The notes: generated by a model from the letters alone, not told the origin. Shown: positions 1 to 7,854, numbered from the stretch's first letter. The stretch is 16,522 bases of DNA from Clostridiales bacterium (GCA_007134725.1 SLKF01000144.1:1-16522), one strand, 5' to 3'. A program made the numbers and translations.

Positions 1-553
1 AGATTTTAAAATCAATTTCTCTCGGATAGGCGCTGCCTCCGGCTACAATCAGCTTCGGTTTTGCTTCTAGTGCTTTTTCTCGTACTACTGCGTAATCAAT
101 CTGCTGAGTATCAGAATCTACTCCATAGTCTACAAAGTTATAATAGGACCCGGAAAAGTTCACTGGACTTCCGTGGGTCAGATGACCTCCATGGGATAAA
201 TTCATTCCAAGAACCGTATCTCCTGGCTTTAATACCGCAAAGTATACACCGAGGTTTGCATTAGAACCGGAATGAGGTTGAACATTCGCATGTTCTGCAT
301 TAAATAATTTTTTCAATCGATCAATGGCGAGATTTTCCGCCACATCTACCTCTTCACAACCCCCATAATAACGTTTTCCGGGATACCCCTCCGCATATTT
401 ATTCGTTAGATAGCTGCCCATGGTTTCCATAACCGACTCTGTTACAAAGTTTTCTGAAGCAATCAATTCAATGTTTCCCTCTTGTCGACCTTTTTCTTTT
501 TTAATTACCTCAAAGATTTCAGGATCTTGAATTTCTAGATTTTTAAAGTTCAT
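1..553 (-). CDS. glyA: Serine hydroxymethyltransferase, N-terminal part (runs off the window)
   Basis: This cytosolic PLP enzyme interconverts serine plus tetrahydrofolate with glycine plus methylene-tetrahydrofolate. The visible 184 codons start at ATG 551-553, preceded by AGGAG with good spacing. Typical SHMT segments are readable: IELIASENF near residue 30, [15 protein letters not shown] near 54-68, the PLP-phosphate region HSGSNAN near 94-100, and [12 protein letters not shown] near 120-130. The PLP lysine and the C-terminal domain lie beyond position 1, so integrity cannot be judged. The gene follows a strong terminator and has its own near-consensus promoter, so it is an independent transcription unit rather than part of the tcdA operon. 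Family assignment is very secure. Confidence 0.97.
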   Translation of the reverse strand, partial: MNFKNLEIQDPEIFEVIKKEKGRQEGNIELIASENFVTESVMETMGSYLTNKYAEGYPGKRYYGGCEEVDVAENLAIDRLKKLFNAEHANVQPHSGSNANLGVYFAVLKPGDTVLGMNLSHGGHLTHGSPVNFSGSYYNFVDYGVDSDTQQIDYAVVREKALEAKPKLIVAGGSAYPREIDFKI

Positions 554-589
554 AGAATTGCTCCTCTCTTTTATTTAACTTACAAATAT

Positions 590-618
590 ATTATAAGTTT
601 TCTAAAGATTTTTGACAA
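590..618 (-). promoter_or_regulatory. Promoter for glyA
   Basis: On the minus strand TTGTCA (613-618) and TATAAT (590-595) are separated by exactly 17 bases, a near-perfect housekeeping sigma promoter. It lies just downstream of the terminator at 640-664 and about 37 bases before the glyA start. A 10-base perfect palindrome, CAAGGCCTTG (616-625), overlaps the -35 element and could be an operator or chance. Confidence 0.85.
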
Positions 619-639
619 GGCCTTGGAAATAAAACATAG

Positions 640-664
640 AAAAAAAAGCCTTATAAAGGCTTTT
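640..664 (-). terminator. Rho-independent terminator after the RseC-like gene
   Basis: A 9-bp perfect stem (644-652 with 656-664) with a 3-base loop is followed on the minus strand by eight T's (640-647, partly within the stem). The stop codon of the upstream gene (651-653) lies inside the hairpin. It closes the tcdA transcription unit and insulates glyA. Confidence 0.88.
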
Positions 665-1070
665 CATCTGCAATTTTCGTTATTACAGGAATATATTTTT
701 TATTGTTCTTAAAGGATTCGTCTTTCATTTTGATTCCTAAAAAGGATAAGGCCATTAATCCAAATCCCATGAGAGCAGCAAAAATTTCTTGGGTAGGAAA
801 GATAAAATTTCCAATTACTACTCCTGATAATAAAGCAAATAACGGAATCATATAAAGAATAAAAGCTGCGGTTAGGACATGTTGGCCTTCCATATCAACT
901 TCCACAATCTGATCATTTTTCGCTCCGGCAGTATTAATGGCCTCAATTCGAAGCTCATGACTGTCACTCCCCAGTTTGCATGCATTGCAGCCACTGCAAC
1001 TAGAGTGTTTTTCCATAATAACAAACGCCTTATGCTCTGAAACTTCCACTACTTTTCCGTATTGTTTCAT
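651..1070 (-). CDS. SoxR-reducing system / RseC-like membrane protein
   Basis: A 139-residue protein of the RseC/MucC (SoxR_RseC) superfamily. The N-terminal half is a small beta-rich cytosolic domain with a cysteine cluster C25-x2-C28-x2-C31 (motif SSCSGCNAC). Two hydrophobic segments follow, roughly residues 66-89 and 94-113, then a short charged tail. Relatives include RseC of the SoxR-reducing system and proteins found with electron-transport complexes; the cysteines may bind a metal or FeS centre, but that is inference. I chose ATG 1068-1070 over an upstream ATG at 1086-1088 because the upstream one lies immediately before the ribosome binding site AAGGAG, which is well placed for the downstream ATG. 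It starts 2 bases after the tcdA stop, so it is almost certainly cotranscribed with tcdA. Confidence 0.85.
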   Translation of the reverse strand: MKQYGKVVEVSEHKAFVIMEKHSSCSGCNACKLGSDSHELRIEAINTAGAKNDQIVEVDMEGQHVLTAAFILYMIPLFALLSGVVIGNFIFPTQEIFAALMGFGLMALSFLGIKMKDESFKNNKKYIPVITKIADEKPL

Positions 1071-1072
1071 AA

Positions 1073-1789
1073 TCAAGCTCCTTTCCATAAATCTTTAAAA
1101 ACTTCCGATGCAATAATGAGTCCTGCTGCGGAGGGAACAAATGAAATGCTTCCCGGTGTTTTTTTACGCTCATAATTCGGATCCGTTGAAATTCTTTCAA
1201 CCTCCAGCGGTTTTTCTATCGAAAATACCACTTTAATATCTTTGAGTTTTCTTCTGCGTAATTCTTTTCGCATAACCCTCGCCAAGGGACAGGTATTTGT
1301 TTCATGAATATCTGCTACAAGAAATTTTGTAGGATCTATTTTATTCCCTGCTCCCATACTACTGATCACGGGAATATTCAGTTTTTTAGCCTGTTCAATT
1401 AATAATAGCTTCGCCGATATGGTATCGATCGCATCAATGATATAATCAAAATCTTCTCGCACCAGTTCCTCAATGTTTTCTTTTGATAAGTGATCTTTCA
1501 AACTGTGAATCTTTAAATTAGGATTGATATCCAATAAACGTTCTCTCATTACCATGACTTTATCTTGTCCGATGGTTCTATGGCTGGCTTGGATTTGACG
1601 ATTAATGTTCGTTACGCAAATTACATCCGAGTCCAATATAGTGATTTCTTCTATGCCTGCTCTTACCAATGCTTCTGCCGCATAGGATCCCACCCCTCCA
1701 ACACCAAAAATGGCGATATGTTTATCGGAAAAACTTTTTAAAGAAGTACCATTCGCCAGTAACTCTGTTCGTTCAAACTGATTTTTCAT
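1073..1789 (-). CDS. tcdA: tRNA threonylcarbamoyladenosine dehydratase (TcdA, ThiF/MoeB-like)
   Basis: An E1-like adenylating enzyme that cyclises t6A at tRNA position 37 to ct6A in an ATP-dependent reaction. Its 238 residues carry the nucleotide-binding loop GVGGVGS (29-35), the D53 region ILDSDVICVTNINRQ with the NINRQ arginine motif (61-65), and the family segment CPLARVMRKELRRR beginning at C167. The length is normal and shorter than ThiF/MoeB proteins that have extra domains. The start ATG is preceded by AAAGGGTGA. The order aspS, 6S RNA, tcdA resembles Bacillus subtilis (yrvM region), as I recall it. A promoter-like sequence sits unusually close to the start codon. The assignment is secure; ThiF or MoeB is less likely given the CPLARVMRKELRRR segment and the neighbourhood. 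Confidence 0.93.
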   Translation of the reverse strand: MKNQFERTELLANGTSLKSFSDKHIAIFGVGGVGSYAAEALVRAGIEEITILDSDVICVTNINRQIQASHRTIGQDKVMVMRERLLDINPNLKIHSLKDHLSKENIEELVREDFDYIIDAIDTISAKLLLIEQAKKLNIPVISSMGAGNKIDPTKFLVADIHETNTCPLARVMRKELRRRKLKDIKVVFSIEKPLEVERISTDPNYERKKTPGSISFVPSAAGLIIASEVFKDLWKGA

Positions 1790-1803
1790 ATCTTCACCCT
1801 TTG

Positions 1804-1832
1804 ATTATAAAATATGGTCCGGATTTTTGCAA
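1804..1832 (-). promoter_or_regulatory. Candidate promoter for tcdA
   Basis: On the minus strand TTGCAA (1827-1832) and TATAAT (1804-1809) are 17 bases apart. The expected start of transcription, about 1795-1799, falls inside or just past the Shine-Dalgarno sequence of tcdA, giving a leader of only some 6-10 bases. A dyad TGCAAA-n4-TTTGCA (1828-1843) overlaps the -35. The match is strong but the geometry is odd, so the call is moderate. Confidence 0.5.
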
Positions 1833-1845
1833 ACAATTTTGCATA

Positions 1846-2029
1846 GAAAAACCCGCCGTGCCGTCTTTATCGAGTGTTTTGAAACCTGCGCTCGCAGGTG
1901 GGTACCCTGCTACCCGTTTTACAAGTCCAGTAACTGGCATGTGCTCCGCGGGTAAACTCCGGGTTCCCAATGTAATAGTGTTGGCTCAAAACATATTCGA
2001 TTTGACGCACACAGCAGGCTCTTTTGCTA
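1846..2029 (-). ncRNA. ssrS: 6S RNA (SsrS/BsrA type)
   Basis: The 302-base gap between aspS and tcdA encodes a structured RNA of about 183 nt. 6S RNA binds housekeeping RNA polymerase by mimicking an open promoter. Evidence: a long closing stem pairs 2004-2020 with 1850-1865 (about 16 pairs, several G-U, one bulge). The 3' side carries a small hairpin, ACCTGC-GAGC-GCAGGT (1884-1899), like the one in Firmicutes 6S RNAs. The 5' bubble strand contains TTTTGAGCCAAC, the expected kind of pRNA template. A U-run (1847-1851) follows the closing stem. It has its own promoter, it is G/C-richer than its surroundings, and no plausible protein lies here. B. subtilis bsrA lies in the same neighbourhood (aspS/yrvM), as I recall. 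The 5' and 3' ends are estimates. The alternative, an unrelated structured RNA, is less likely. Confidence 0.82.
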
Positions 2030-2035
2030 TATCTA

Positions 2036-2064
2036 ATGATACCATAAAATCCTCAGATATTCAA
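2036..2064 (-). promoter_or_regulatory. Promoter for 6S RNA
   Basis: On the minus strand TTGAAT (2059-2064) and TATCAT (2036-2041) are 17 bases apart, and the -10 is extended (TGGTATCAT). Predicted initiation is about 2028-2030, a few bases before the 6S closing stem. No clear terminator separates it from aspS, so aspS read-through may also contribute. Confidence 0.72.
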
Positions 2065-2091
2065 TCTCTATGATCACTATAAACAGTCTTA

Positions 2092-3870
2092 TTAAGAAGA
2101 TTTCTTGTCGATATTAACATTGATATGAAGTTCTGCTAGTTGTTCAACATCAATGGTTGTAGGCGCATCGGTCAAGAGACAGGTAGCGTTTTGTGTCTTT
2201 GGAAAAGCAATCACCTGTCGAATATTATCTTCATTGGCAAGGATCATCACCAGACGGTCAAGCCCATAAGCAATTCCACCATGGGGAGGTGTTCCAAATT
2301 GAAAAGCCTCTAGCAAAAATCCAAATTTCTTATAGGATTCTTCTTTTGAAAATCCGAGGGCTTCAAACATTTTTTCCTGAATATCTGAAGTGTGAATTCG
2401 AATACTTCCCCCTCCAATTTCATGACCGTTTAATACTATGTCGTATGCTCTAGCTCTTGCATCTTCCGGCTTCGTCTCCAATAATAACAGATCTTCATCG
2501 ATTGGTGCAGTAAATGGATGGTGCATGGCGGTTAAACGGTTCGTTTCGTTGTCTCTCTCAAACAATGGGAACTCCGTAACCCAGAGGAAGTTGTATTGAT
2601 CTTCCTTATAAAGGTTTAACTGCTTTCCTAAATTATTTCGAAGATTGCTGAGAGCTCCATGAACTACTTGGGGTTCGTCTGCAACAAAAAGAAGCAGGTC
2701 ACCGGTTTTACCTTTAGTTTTGTCTAAAATACTTTGAATCTCCGTCTCGGATAAAAATTTTGCAATAGGAGAGTTAACCCCCTCATCCGTGACTTTTATC
2801 CAAGCAAGACCTTTAGCGCCATAATCCTTAGTGAATTTTTCAAGGTTTGTAATATCCTTACGGCTAAAGTTTTCAGCTTCACCGGAAACATTGATCGCCT
2901 TAATAATTCCGCCTTTTTCAATGGTAGCGGAAAAAACCTTAAACTCTGAATTTTTCAAACTTTCCGTAACATTAATCAGTTCCAGTCCGAAACGAGTATC
3001 CGGTTTATCATTACCATACCTGTCCATGGCCTCTTCATAGGTTATTCGCGGGATCGGTAAGGCTAAGTCCACCCCTTTGATGTTTTTGAGCACATGCGCC
3101 ATCATTCGTTCGTTTATATCCATAATATCTTCTTCATCCACAAAAGACATCTCACAGTCAATTTGTGTGAATTCCGGCTGGCGGTCTGCTCTTAAATCCT
3201 CATCTCTAAAACACTTGACGATTTGAAAATACCGATCCGTGCCGGAGACCATTAATAACTGTTTAAATAGTTGAGGGGATTGAGGCAGGGCATAAAACTT
3301 CCCTTGATTTACTCGACTGGGAACAATGTAATCCCGGGCTCCTTCTGGTGTTGGTTTTGTTAGAATCGGGGTTTCCACTTCCACAAATGTTTCTTCGTCT
3401 AAAAACTGTCGAACCAATTTTGTTACATCATGACGTAGTTTAAGGTTTTGTTGCATATTTTGTTTTCGAAGATCCAAGTATCGATATTTCAGCCGAAGGT
3501 TTTCAGAAACCAGGTCATCATCCTTTATGTATATCGGTGGGGTTTTGGCTTCATTCAACACTTCTACCTCTTTAACAAATACTTCAACTTCCCCAGTTTC
3601 CATATCCATATTTTTCGAATGTCTCTCAAGTACCTTTCCTTTAACAATTATTACATATTCCGATCCTAAGGTCTCTCCAATGACAAAGGCTTCCTTCGAA
3701 ACATCCTGATCAAATACCACTTGGCTGATTCCAGTTTTATCTCGTAAATCTACAAAAATTAATCCTCCAAGATCCCTTCGTTTTTGAACCCAACCGGCCA
3801 GGGTTACCTCTTGACCAATGTGTTCATTTCGTAATACACCTGCCATATGGCTTCGTTTCAGTTTTTCCAT
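2092..3870 (-). CDS. aspS: Aspartyl-tRNA synthetase
   Basis: A class II synthetase that attaches aspartate to tRNA-Asp in the cytosol. Its 592 residues are full length for the bacterial type: an N-terminal OB-fold anticodon domain (about 1-110, with [21 protein letters not shown]), then the catalytic domain with QSPQLFKQ (197-204), motif 2 as [14 protein letters not shown] (221-234), the inserted GAD domain in the middle, and motif 3 near the C-terminus as [12 protein letters not shown]. The start ATG at 3868-3870 has AAAAGGAGTGA upstream. In many Clostridia hisS lies directly before aspS; here the preceding gene is the MBL-fold hydrolase. The 94-base leader is too short for a T-box riboswitch. 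Whether it discriminates Asp from Asn tRNA cannot be decided by eye. Confidence 0.98.
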   Translation of the reverse strand: MEKLKRSHMAGVLRNEHIGQEVTLAGWVQKRRDLGGLIFVDLRDKTGISQVVFDQDVSKEAFVIGETLGSEYVIIVKGKVLERHSKNMDMETGEVEVFVKEVEVLNEAKTPPIYIKDDDLVSENLRLKYRYLDLRKQNMQQNLKLRHDVTKLVRQFLDEETFVEVETPILTKPTPEGARDYIVPSRVNQGKFYALPQSPQLFKQLLMVSGTDRYFQIVKCFRDEDLRADRQPEFTQIDCEMSFVDEEDIMDINERMMAHVLKNIKGVDLALPIPRITYEEAMDRYGNDKPDTRFGLELINVTESLKNSEFKVFSATIEKGGIIKAINVSGEAENFSRKDITNLEKFTKDYGAKGLAWIKVTDEGVNSPIAKFLSETEIQSILDKTKGKTGDLLLFVADEPQVVHGALSNLRNNLGKQLNLYKEDQYNFLWVTEFPLFERDNETNRLTAMHHPFTAPIDEDLLLLETKPEDARARAYDIVLNGHEIGGGSIRIHTSDIQEKMFEALGFSKEESYKKFGFLLEAFQFGTPPHGGIAYGLDRLVMILANEDNIRQVIAFPKTQNATCLLTDAPTTIDVEQLAELHINVNIDKKSS

Positions 3871-3924
3871 TTGTTCATCACTCCTTTTTACATTTCTCCC
3901 GGAAGAGCATGTTTACATAATATT

Positions 3925-3952
3925 ATTATGGTCTTTCATCTTCTTATGTCAT
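3925..3952 (-). promoter_or_regulatory. Possible promoter for aspS
   Basis: ATGACA (3947-3952) and CATAAT (3925-3930), each one mismatch from consensus, are 16 bases apart on the minus strand. A perfect 15-base palindrome (3916-3930, CATAATA-A-TATTATG) overlaps and follows the -10. This is a weak to moderate call; aspS could also be read from the apt promoter because I see no terminator in the gap. Confidence 0.4.
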
Positions 3953-3964
3953 CGATAATCTTTT

Positions 3965-4582
3965 TTATAAAAAAGGGTTATTTCGTCGTTCTTCCTCTAA
4001 GGTGGTTTGGGGACCATGACCAGGATGTACTTGATAGTCTTTTTTCAGCACCAACAATTTATCTTTAATTGCGTTAAGTAACTGTTTATGATTTCCACCT
4101 TCAAGGTCTGTTCTGCCGATGGAACCCTTAAACAGGGTATCTCCTGTAAATAAGTGATCCTCCACCTGGAAAGTGGTTCCTCCCGGACTATGTCCCGGTG
4201 TGTGAATCACTTTGATTTCCAACTTTCCATATTTCAATAAATCTCCATGTTTCAATACCTTAGCACCACTAAAATTCACAGCATTCATCGGTAGTCTTGA
4301 TGAGTAGTTTAAATCAGCATCCTGAAGTATATAAAGGTCTTTTTTATGAACGAATACAGGTGCTTTCCAATCCTTTACAAGACCTAAAACTCCACCAATG
4401 TGGTCACCATGGGCATGGGTTAGTAAAATTGCCTGTAACGTCAATTTTTCTTTTCTGAGCAAAGAACTTATTTCATCACTACTACCACCGGGATCGATAA
4501 CCACAGCTTCTTTGGTTTCTTCATCTCCAAGGATATAGGCATTTACTCCGTATACTCCAACTTCTAACTTATGAAAAATCAT
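3965..4582 (-). CDS. Metallo-beta-lactamase-fold hydrolase (glyoxalase II-like, YcbL type)
   Basis: A 205-residue soluble protein of the glyoxalase II-like branch of the MBL fold. It has the metal-binding signature THAHGDH (55-61), then H131 in HTPGHSPGG, D148 in LFTGDTLF, and the C-terminal HPGHGPQTTLEEER with H189. All ligands for a two-metal site are present. It lacks the long C-terminal helical domain of true glyoxalase II, as do YcbL-type enzymes, so the substrate is uncertain. It begins about 24 bases after dtd with an AAGGA site. Its position after rel and dtd is a conserved clostridial arrangement. The last codons run into an A/T-rich palindrome with no G/C stem, so this is not a convincing terminator. 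Confidence 0.9.
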   Translation of the reverse strand: MIFHKLEVGVYGVNAYILGDEETKEAVVIDPGGSSDEISSLLRKEKLTLQAILLTHAHGDHIGGVLGLVKDWKAPVFVHKKDLYILQDADLNYSSRLPMNAVNFSGAKVLKHGDLLKYGKLEIKVIHTPGHSPGGTTFQVEDHLFTGDTLFKGSIGRTDLEGGNHKQLLNAIKDKLLVLKKDYQVHPGHGPQTTLEEERRNNPFL

Positions 4583-4606
4583 AAAAGCACATCCTTATAA
4601 TATAGT

Positions 4607-5056
4607 TTAAAAAGCTTTATTGCTATCGATCATAAGAGTTACGGGTCCATCATTGATAGATGAAACCATCATATGGGCTTGAAAAACTCCTGTTTCCATC
4701 GAAACTCCTAACGCAGCGCACGCCTCAACAAACTTTTCATATAGGTGATTGGCCTCTTCCGGTTTCCCCGCTCTGGAAAAACTGGGCCGTCTCCCCTTTC
4801 GACAATCTCCAAGCAAAGTAAATTGTGATATGGCTAAAATGGATCCTTGAACATCCAGGAGGGATCGATTCATCTTTTCATTCTCATCTTCAAAGATTCG
4901 TAAATTACATATTTTTTCCGCAATATAGGTAACATCCTTCTGTTCGTCTCCCTCTTCAACCCCAAGATAAACCAAAAGACCTTTTCCGATTTGTCCTTCA
5001 ACCTGTTCTTCTACACTTACAGAGGCCGACGTTACTCTTTGTACAACTGCTCTCAC
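4607..5056 (-). CDS. dtd: D-aminoacyl-tRNA deacylase
   Basis: A cytosolic proofreading enzyme that removes D-amino acids (and glycine mischarged on tRNA-Ala) from tRNA. At 149 residues it is full length, with both catalytic motifs intact: SQFTL (77-81) and the NDGPVT loop (135-140) that carries the cross-subunit Gly-cisPro. It uses a GTG start at 5054-5056: the ribosome binding site AGGAGG is 6 bases upstream, and the nearby ATG at 5056-5058 is out of frame and reads straight into TGA. It starts about 15 bases after rel, so the two are cotranscribed. The pairing of rel and dtd is widely conserved in Firmicutes. Confidence 0.97.
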   Translation of the reverse strand: MRAVVQRVTSASVSVEEQVEGQIGKGLLVYLGVEEGDEQKDVTYIAEKICNLRIFEDENEKMNRSLLDVQGSILAISQFTLLGDCRKGRRPSFSRAGKPEEANHLYEKFVEACAALGVSMETGVFQAHMMVSSINDGPVTLMIDSNKAF

Positions 5057-5071
5057 ATAAATCCTCCTTCA

Positions 5072-7255
5072 CTAATTTTTCACTCGATAAGCATCAAAAA
5101 CCCCTTGTATGTGCTTGAGTTTCTCAATGAGTTTGTTAAGATGTTCCGTACTTCCAACTTCTAAAGTTAAATTAATAAAAGCAACTCTTTCTTTATTTGT
5201 TCGAGCATTTAATGAATTCACAGTAATCTTTGATTCCGATAATAATAACGTGATCTCGGTTAAAAGACCTTTTCGGTCCGTTGCTTCTACTTCAATTTCC
5301 ACTTGGAAATCCTGGGTCTTTTTTGCGTCCCATTGCACTTCAATAAACCGGTCTTTTGTCTCTTGAGTATCTGTAATGGTGGAGCAGTCCGCACGGTGAA
5401 TGGAGACCCCTCGTCCTCTAGTAATATAACCGATAATTTCGTCTCCTGGTACAGGGTTGCAGCACTTTGCAAATCGAATTAATATGTTATCTACACCCTT
5501 AACCATAACCCCTTGAGAAACTTTGCTTTTCCCGTGAGGTTTTTTCGGTTTCACATAATTATCCGGAAGCACTTCCACTTCAGTATTTCTTAGTGTGTAA
5601 TCTTCCTTATCGTTTTCAATTTGTTCTTTGATTCTTGATATAACTTGATTGATTGTCACACCGCCGTACCCTATGGCCGCGTACAGGTCTTCCGTATATT
5701 TATAGCCTAATTTATCAATAATCGGTTCCAGGATTTTGTTTTTCAACACCTTATCCGCATTAATGCTTTCACGCTTCAAGGATTTTTCCAGGCTGGCTTT
5801 TCCTTTTTCAATATTTTCTTCTTTTCGCTCTTTTTTAAACCATTGCTTAATCTTGGATTTTGCTTGAGAACTTTTAACGATGTTTAACCAGTCCCGACTG
5901 GGGCCATTGCTATTGGATGAAGTCAAAATTTCAACAATGTTTCCGTTTTTCAGTTTAAAGTCTATAGGTACGATTCGGTTATCAACTTTCGCACCGACGC
6001 ATTTATTACCAATATCCGAATGAATCTTATAGGCAAAATCAATGGGCGTAGATCCGATGGGTAAATTAATTACCCTTCCCTTCGGAGTGAAGGCATAAAC
6101 CTCATTGGTAAATAAATCAACCTTAAGGGCTTCCATAAACTCTTGGGGATCTTTTGTTTCTTTTTCCCATTCCAACATTTGTCCAAGCCAGGTAAGTTTA
6201 TTTTCAATATCTTCGCTTGTTTCTTTTGATTCTTTATACTTCCAATGGGCGGCAATACCGTATTCCGCAATGCGGTGCATATCCCAGGTTCGAATTTGAA
6301 TTTCCAAAGGTTCCCCGGTATCTACAATAACAGTGGTGTGCAGAGATTGATACATATTCGGTTTTGGCATAGCAATATAATCTTTAAACCGACCGGGAAT
6401 CGGTTTCCACATTGTATGAATAACCCCGAGAACCCCATAGCAATCTTTGACATTATCTACGATTACTCGTACGGCCAAAAAATCAAAAATTTCTTCAAAG
6501 CTTTTATTTTGGTTCATCATTTTCTTGTAAATGCTGTAAAAGTGCTTTGGACGACCGTTTATCTCACTGTTGATTTCAAAGTCTTCCAACTTTTCGTCAA
6601 TATTTTTAATAACGTTATTGATTAAAACTTCCCGATCTTTCCGTTTAATCGATACCTTTTCAACCAAGTCATAATAACCTTCTTCATCAATGTAACGAAG
6701 ACAGATATCTTCCAGTTCCCATTTAATTCTGGAAATTCCTAAACGATGGGCAATGGGAGCATAAATCTCCAGAGTCTCCAAGGCTTTTTCAGTCTTTTTA
6801 TTCTCACTTTGATATTTCAGCGTTCTCATATTATGCAGTCGATCTGCGAGTTTAATTAAAATAACTCGAATATCCTTTGCCATGGCTATAAACATCTTTC
6901 GGAGATTCTCCGCTTGACGTTCTTCTCGAGAATTAAAAGAAAAACGGGTTAGTTTCGTAACTCCTTCCACAAGCATGGCGACTTCTTCTCCAAATTTTTC
7001 ACTGATGTATTCATAAGTATATTCCGTATCTTCAATAACATCATGTAAAAGTCCTGCGGCGATGGTACTGCTGTCCATTTTAAGTTCAATTAATATCTTT
7101 GCCACTTCTACAGGATGAATAAAGTATTTTTCTCCGGATTTTCGGTATTGACCCTCATGAGCACTTTCTGCAAAATTATAAGCCTCAATGATTAGTTCTA
7201 CATCACATTGAGGATTGGATTCTTCTATCATTGAGATAAGATTTTCTAACATCAT
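5072..7255 (-). CDS. rel: Bifunctional (p)ppGpp synthetase/hydrolase (Rel)
   Basis: Makes and degrades the stringent-response alarmone (p)ppGpp. It is 727 residues from the chosen start. Domains in order: HD hydrolase with H47 and H71-D72 (HDVIEDT) intact; synthetase with RFKD (269-272), the motif of bifunctional Rel enzymes rather than the EXDD of RelA, followed by YIAMPKPNMYQSLHTTV; TGS (about 386-446, VYAFTPKGRVINLPIGSTPIDFA); zinc-finger region with RFAKCCNPVPGDEIIGY and HRADCS; and a C-terminal ACT domain. Both activities should be functional. A GTG at 7259-7261 lies inside the AAAGGGTGA site and was rejected; ATG 7253-7255 or the adjacent ATG 7250-7252 is the likely start. It follows apt by about 39 bases in one operon. 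Confidence 0.97.
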   Translation of the reverse strand: MMLENLISMIEESNPQCDVELIIEAYNFAESAHEGQYRKSGEKYFIHPVEVAKILIELKMDSSTIAAGLLHDVIEDTEYTYEYISEKFGEEVAMLVEGVTKLTRFSFNSREERQAENLRKMFIAMAKDIRVILIKLADRLHNMRTLKYQSENKKTEKALETLEIYAPIAHRLGISRIKWELEDICLRYIDEEGYYDLVEKVSIKRKDREVLINNVIKNIDEKLEDFEINSEINGRPKHFYSIYKKMMNQNKSFEEIFDFLAVRVIVDNVKDCYGVLGVIHTMWKPIPGRFKDYIAMPKPNMYQSLHTTVIVDTGEPLEIQIRTWDMHRIAEYGIAAHWKYKESKETSEDIENKLTWLGQMLEWEKETKDPQEFMEALKVDLFTNEVYAFTPKGRVINLPIGSTPIDFAYKIHSDIGNKCVGAKVDNRIVPIDFKLKNGNIVEILTSSNSNGPSRDWLNIVKSSQAKSKIKQWFKKERKEENIEKGKASLEKSLKRESINADKVLKNKILEPIIDKLGYKYTEDLYAAIGYGGVTINQVISRIKEQIENDKEDYTLRNTEVEVLPDNYVKPKKPHGKSKVSQGVMVKGVDNILIRFAKCCNPVPGDEIIGYITRGRGVSIHRADCSTITDTQETKDRFIEVQWDAKKTQDFQVEIEVEATDRKGLLTEITLLLSESKITVNSLNARTNKERVAFINLTLEVGSTEHLNKLIEKLKHIQGVFDAYRVKN

Positions 7256-7294
7256 AATCACCCTTTAAGTAGCAAAATTCATTTCAGTTAATAT

Positions 7295-7810
7295 TTAATA
7301 CTCAATTAAACTTTCAACTTTATAGTTCTTCAGTAGTTTTTTTCCTTCCAAAAAAGATAAAATCATCAAAAAATTGATTGACACTACTTCTCCACCGAGT
7401 TCTTCGATCAATTTTGTGGTAGCAAGAACCGTACCTCCTGTTGCTAGCAAATCATCCACAATGGCTACCCGCTGTCCTTTTTGAATTGCGTCCTTATGTA
7501 TTTCGATGCTGTCAGTCCCATACTCCAGATCGTATTCATAAGATAAGGTTTCTGCCGGTAGTTTATTGGGTTTACGAACCGGGACAAATCCTGCTCCGAT
7601 TTTATAAGCAATAGGGGTTCCCATAATAAAGCCTCTCGCTTCCGGTCCCACAACAATATCAATACTTAAATCCTCTAATTGCTTTGCCATTTCATCCACA
7701 ACATACTTAAAGGCCACTTTGTCCTTTAATAACGTAGTGATATCTTTAAAATTAATTCCTTCCTTGGGAAAGTCCTGGATTTCTCTGATTTTACTCTTAA
7801 TATCCAACAT
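7295..7810 (-). CDS. apt: Adenine phosphoribosyltransferase
   Basis: A purine salvage enzyme that converts adenine and PRPP to AMP. Its 171 residues match the family length. The type I PRTase signature VAIVDDLLATGGT is present, as is the N-terminal IRDFP-like segment (IREIQDFPKEGINFKDITTLL) and the PEARGF motif in the middle. The start ATG is preceded by AAAGGAG. It is the first gene of the apt-rel-dtd-hydrolase unit, with a consensus promoter just upstream. The apt-rel pairing is standard in Firmicutes and ties purine nucleotide supply to the (p)ppGpp system. Confidence 0.97.
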   Translation of the reverse strand: MLDIKSKIREIQDFPKEGINFKDITTLLKDKVAFKYVVDEMAKQLEDLSIDIVVGPEARGFIMGTPIAYKIGAGFVPVRKPNKLPAETLSYEYDLEYGTDSIEIHKDAIQKGQRVAIVDDLLATGGTVLATTKLIEELGGEVVSINFLMILSFLEGKKLLKNYKVESLIEY

Positions 7811-7854
7811 GATCGCTCCTTTAAATGATTTTTCATTTATAATAGAATAGTACT

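Noticed and set aside
1071..1088. Upstream ATG start for the RseC-like protein (six more residues)
   Set aside because: It would overlap the tcdA end, and the AAGGAG site lies downstream of it, positioned for ATG 1068-1070.
1846..1866. A separate intrinsic terminator for the 6S RNA
   Set aside because: There is a U-run after a G/C-rich stretch, but its partner strand is the distant 5' half of the closing stem rather than a local hairpin, so I do not list it separately.
1669..2073. A 134-codon open frame on the plus strand between tcdA and aspS
   Set aside because: It overlaps the tcdA 5' end and the whole 6S RNA, has no ribosome site, and its translation has no recognisable domain; the structured RNA on the other strand explains the sequence.
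3871..3964. A T-box riboswitch in front of aspS
   Set aside because: The leader is only 94 bases, with no specifier stem, T-box sequence or antiterminator visible.
3964..3978. The A/T palindrome at the end of the MBL hydrolase as a terminator
   Set aside because: The stem is only A-T pairs (TTTTTTATAAAAAA) without a G/C base, so it is unlikely to terminate transcription.
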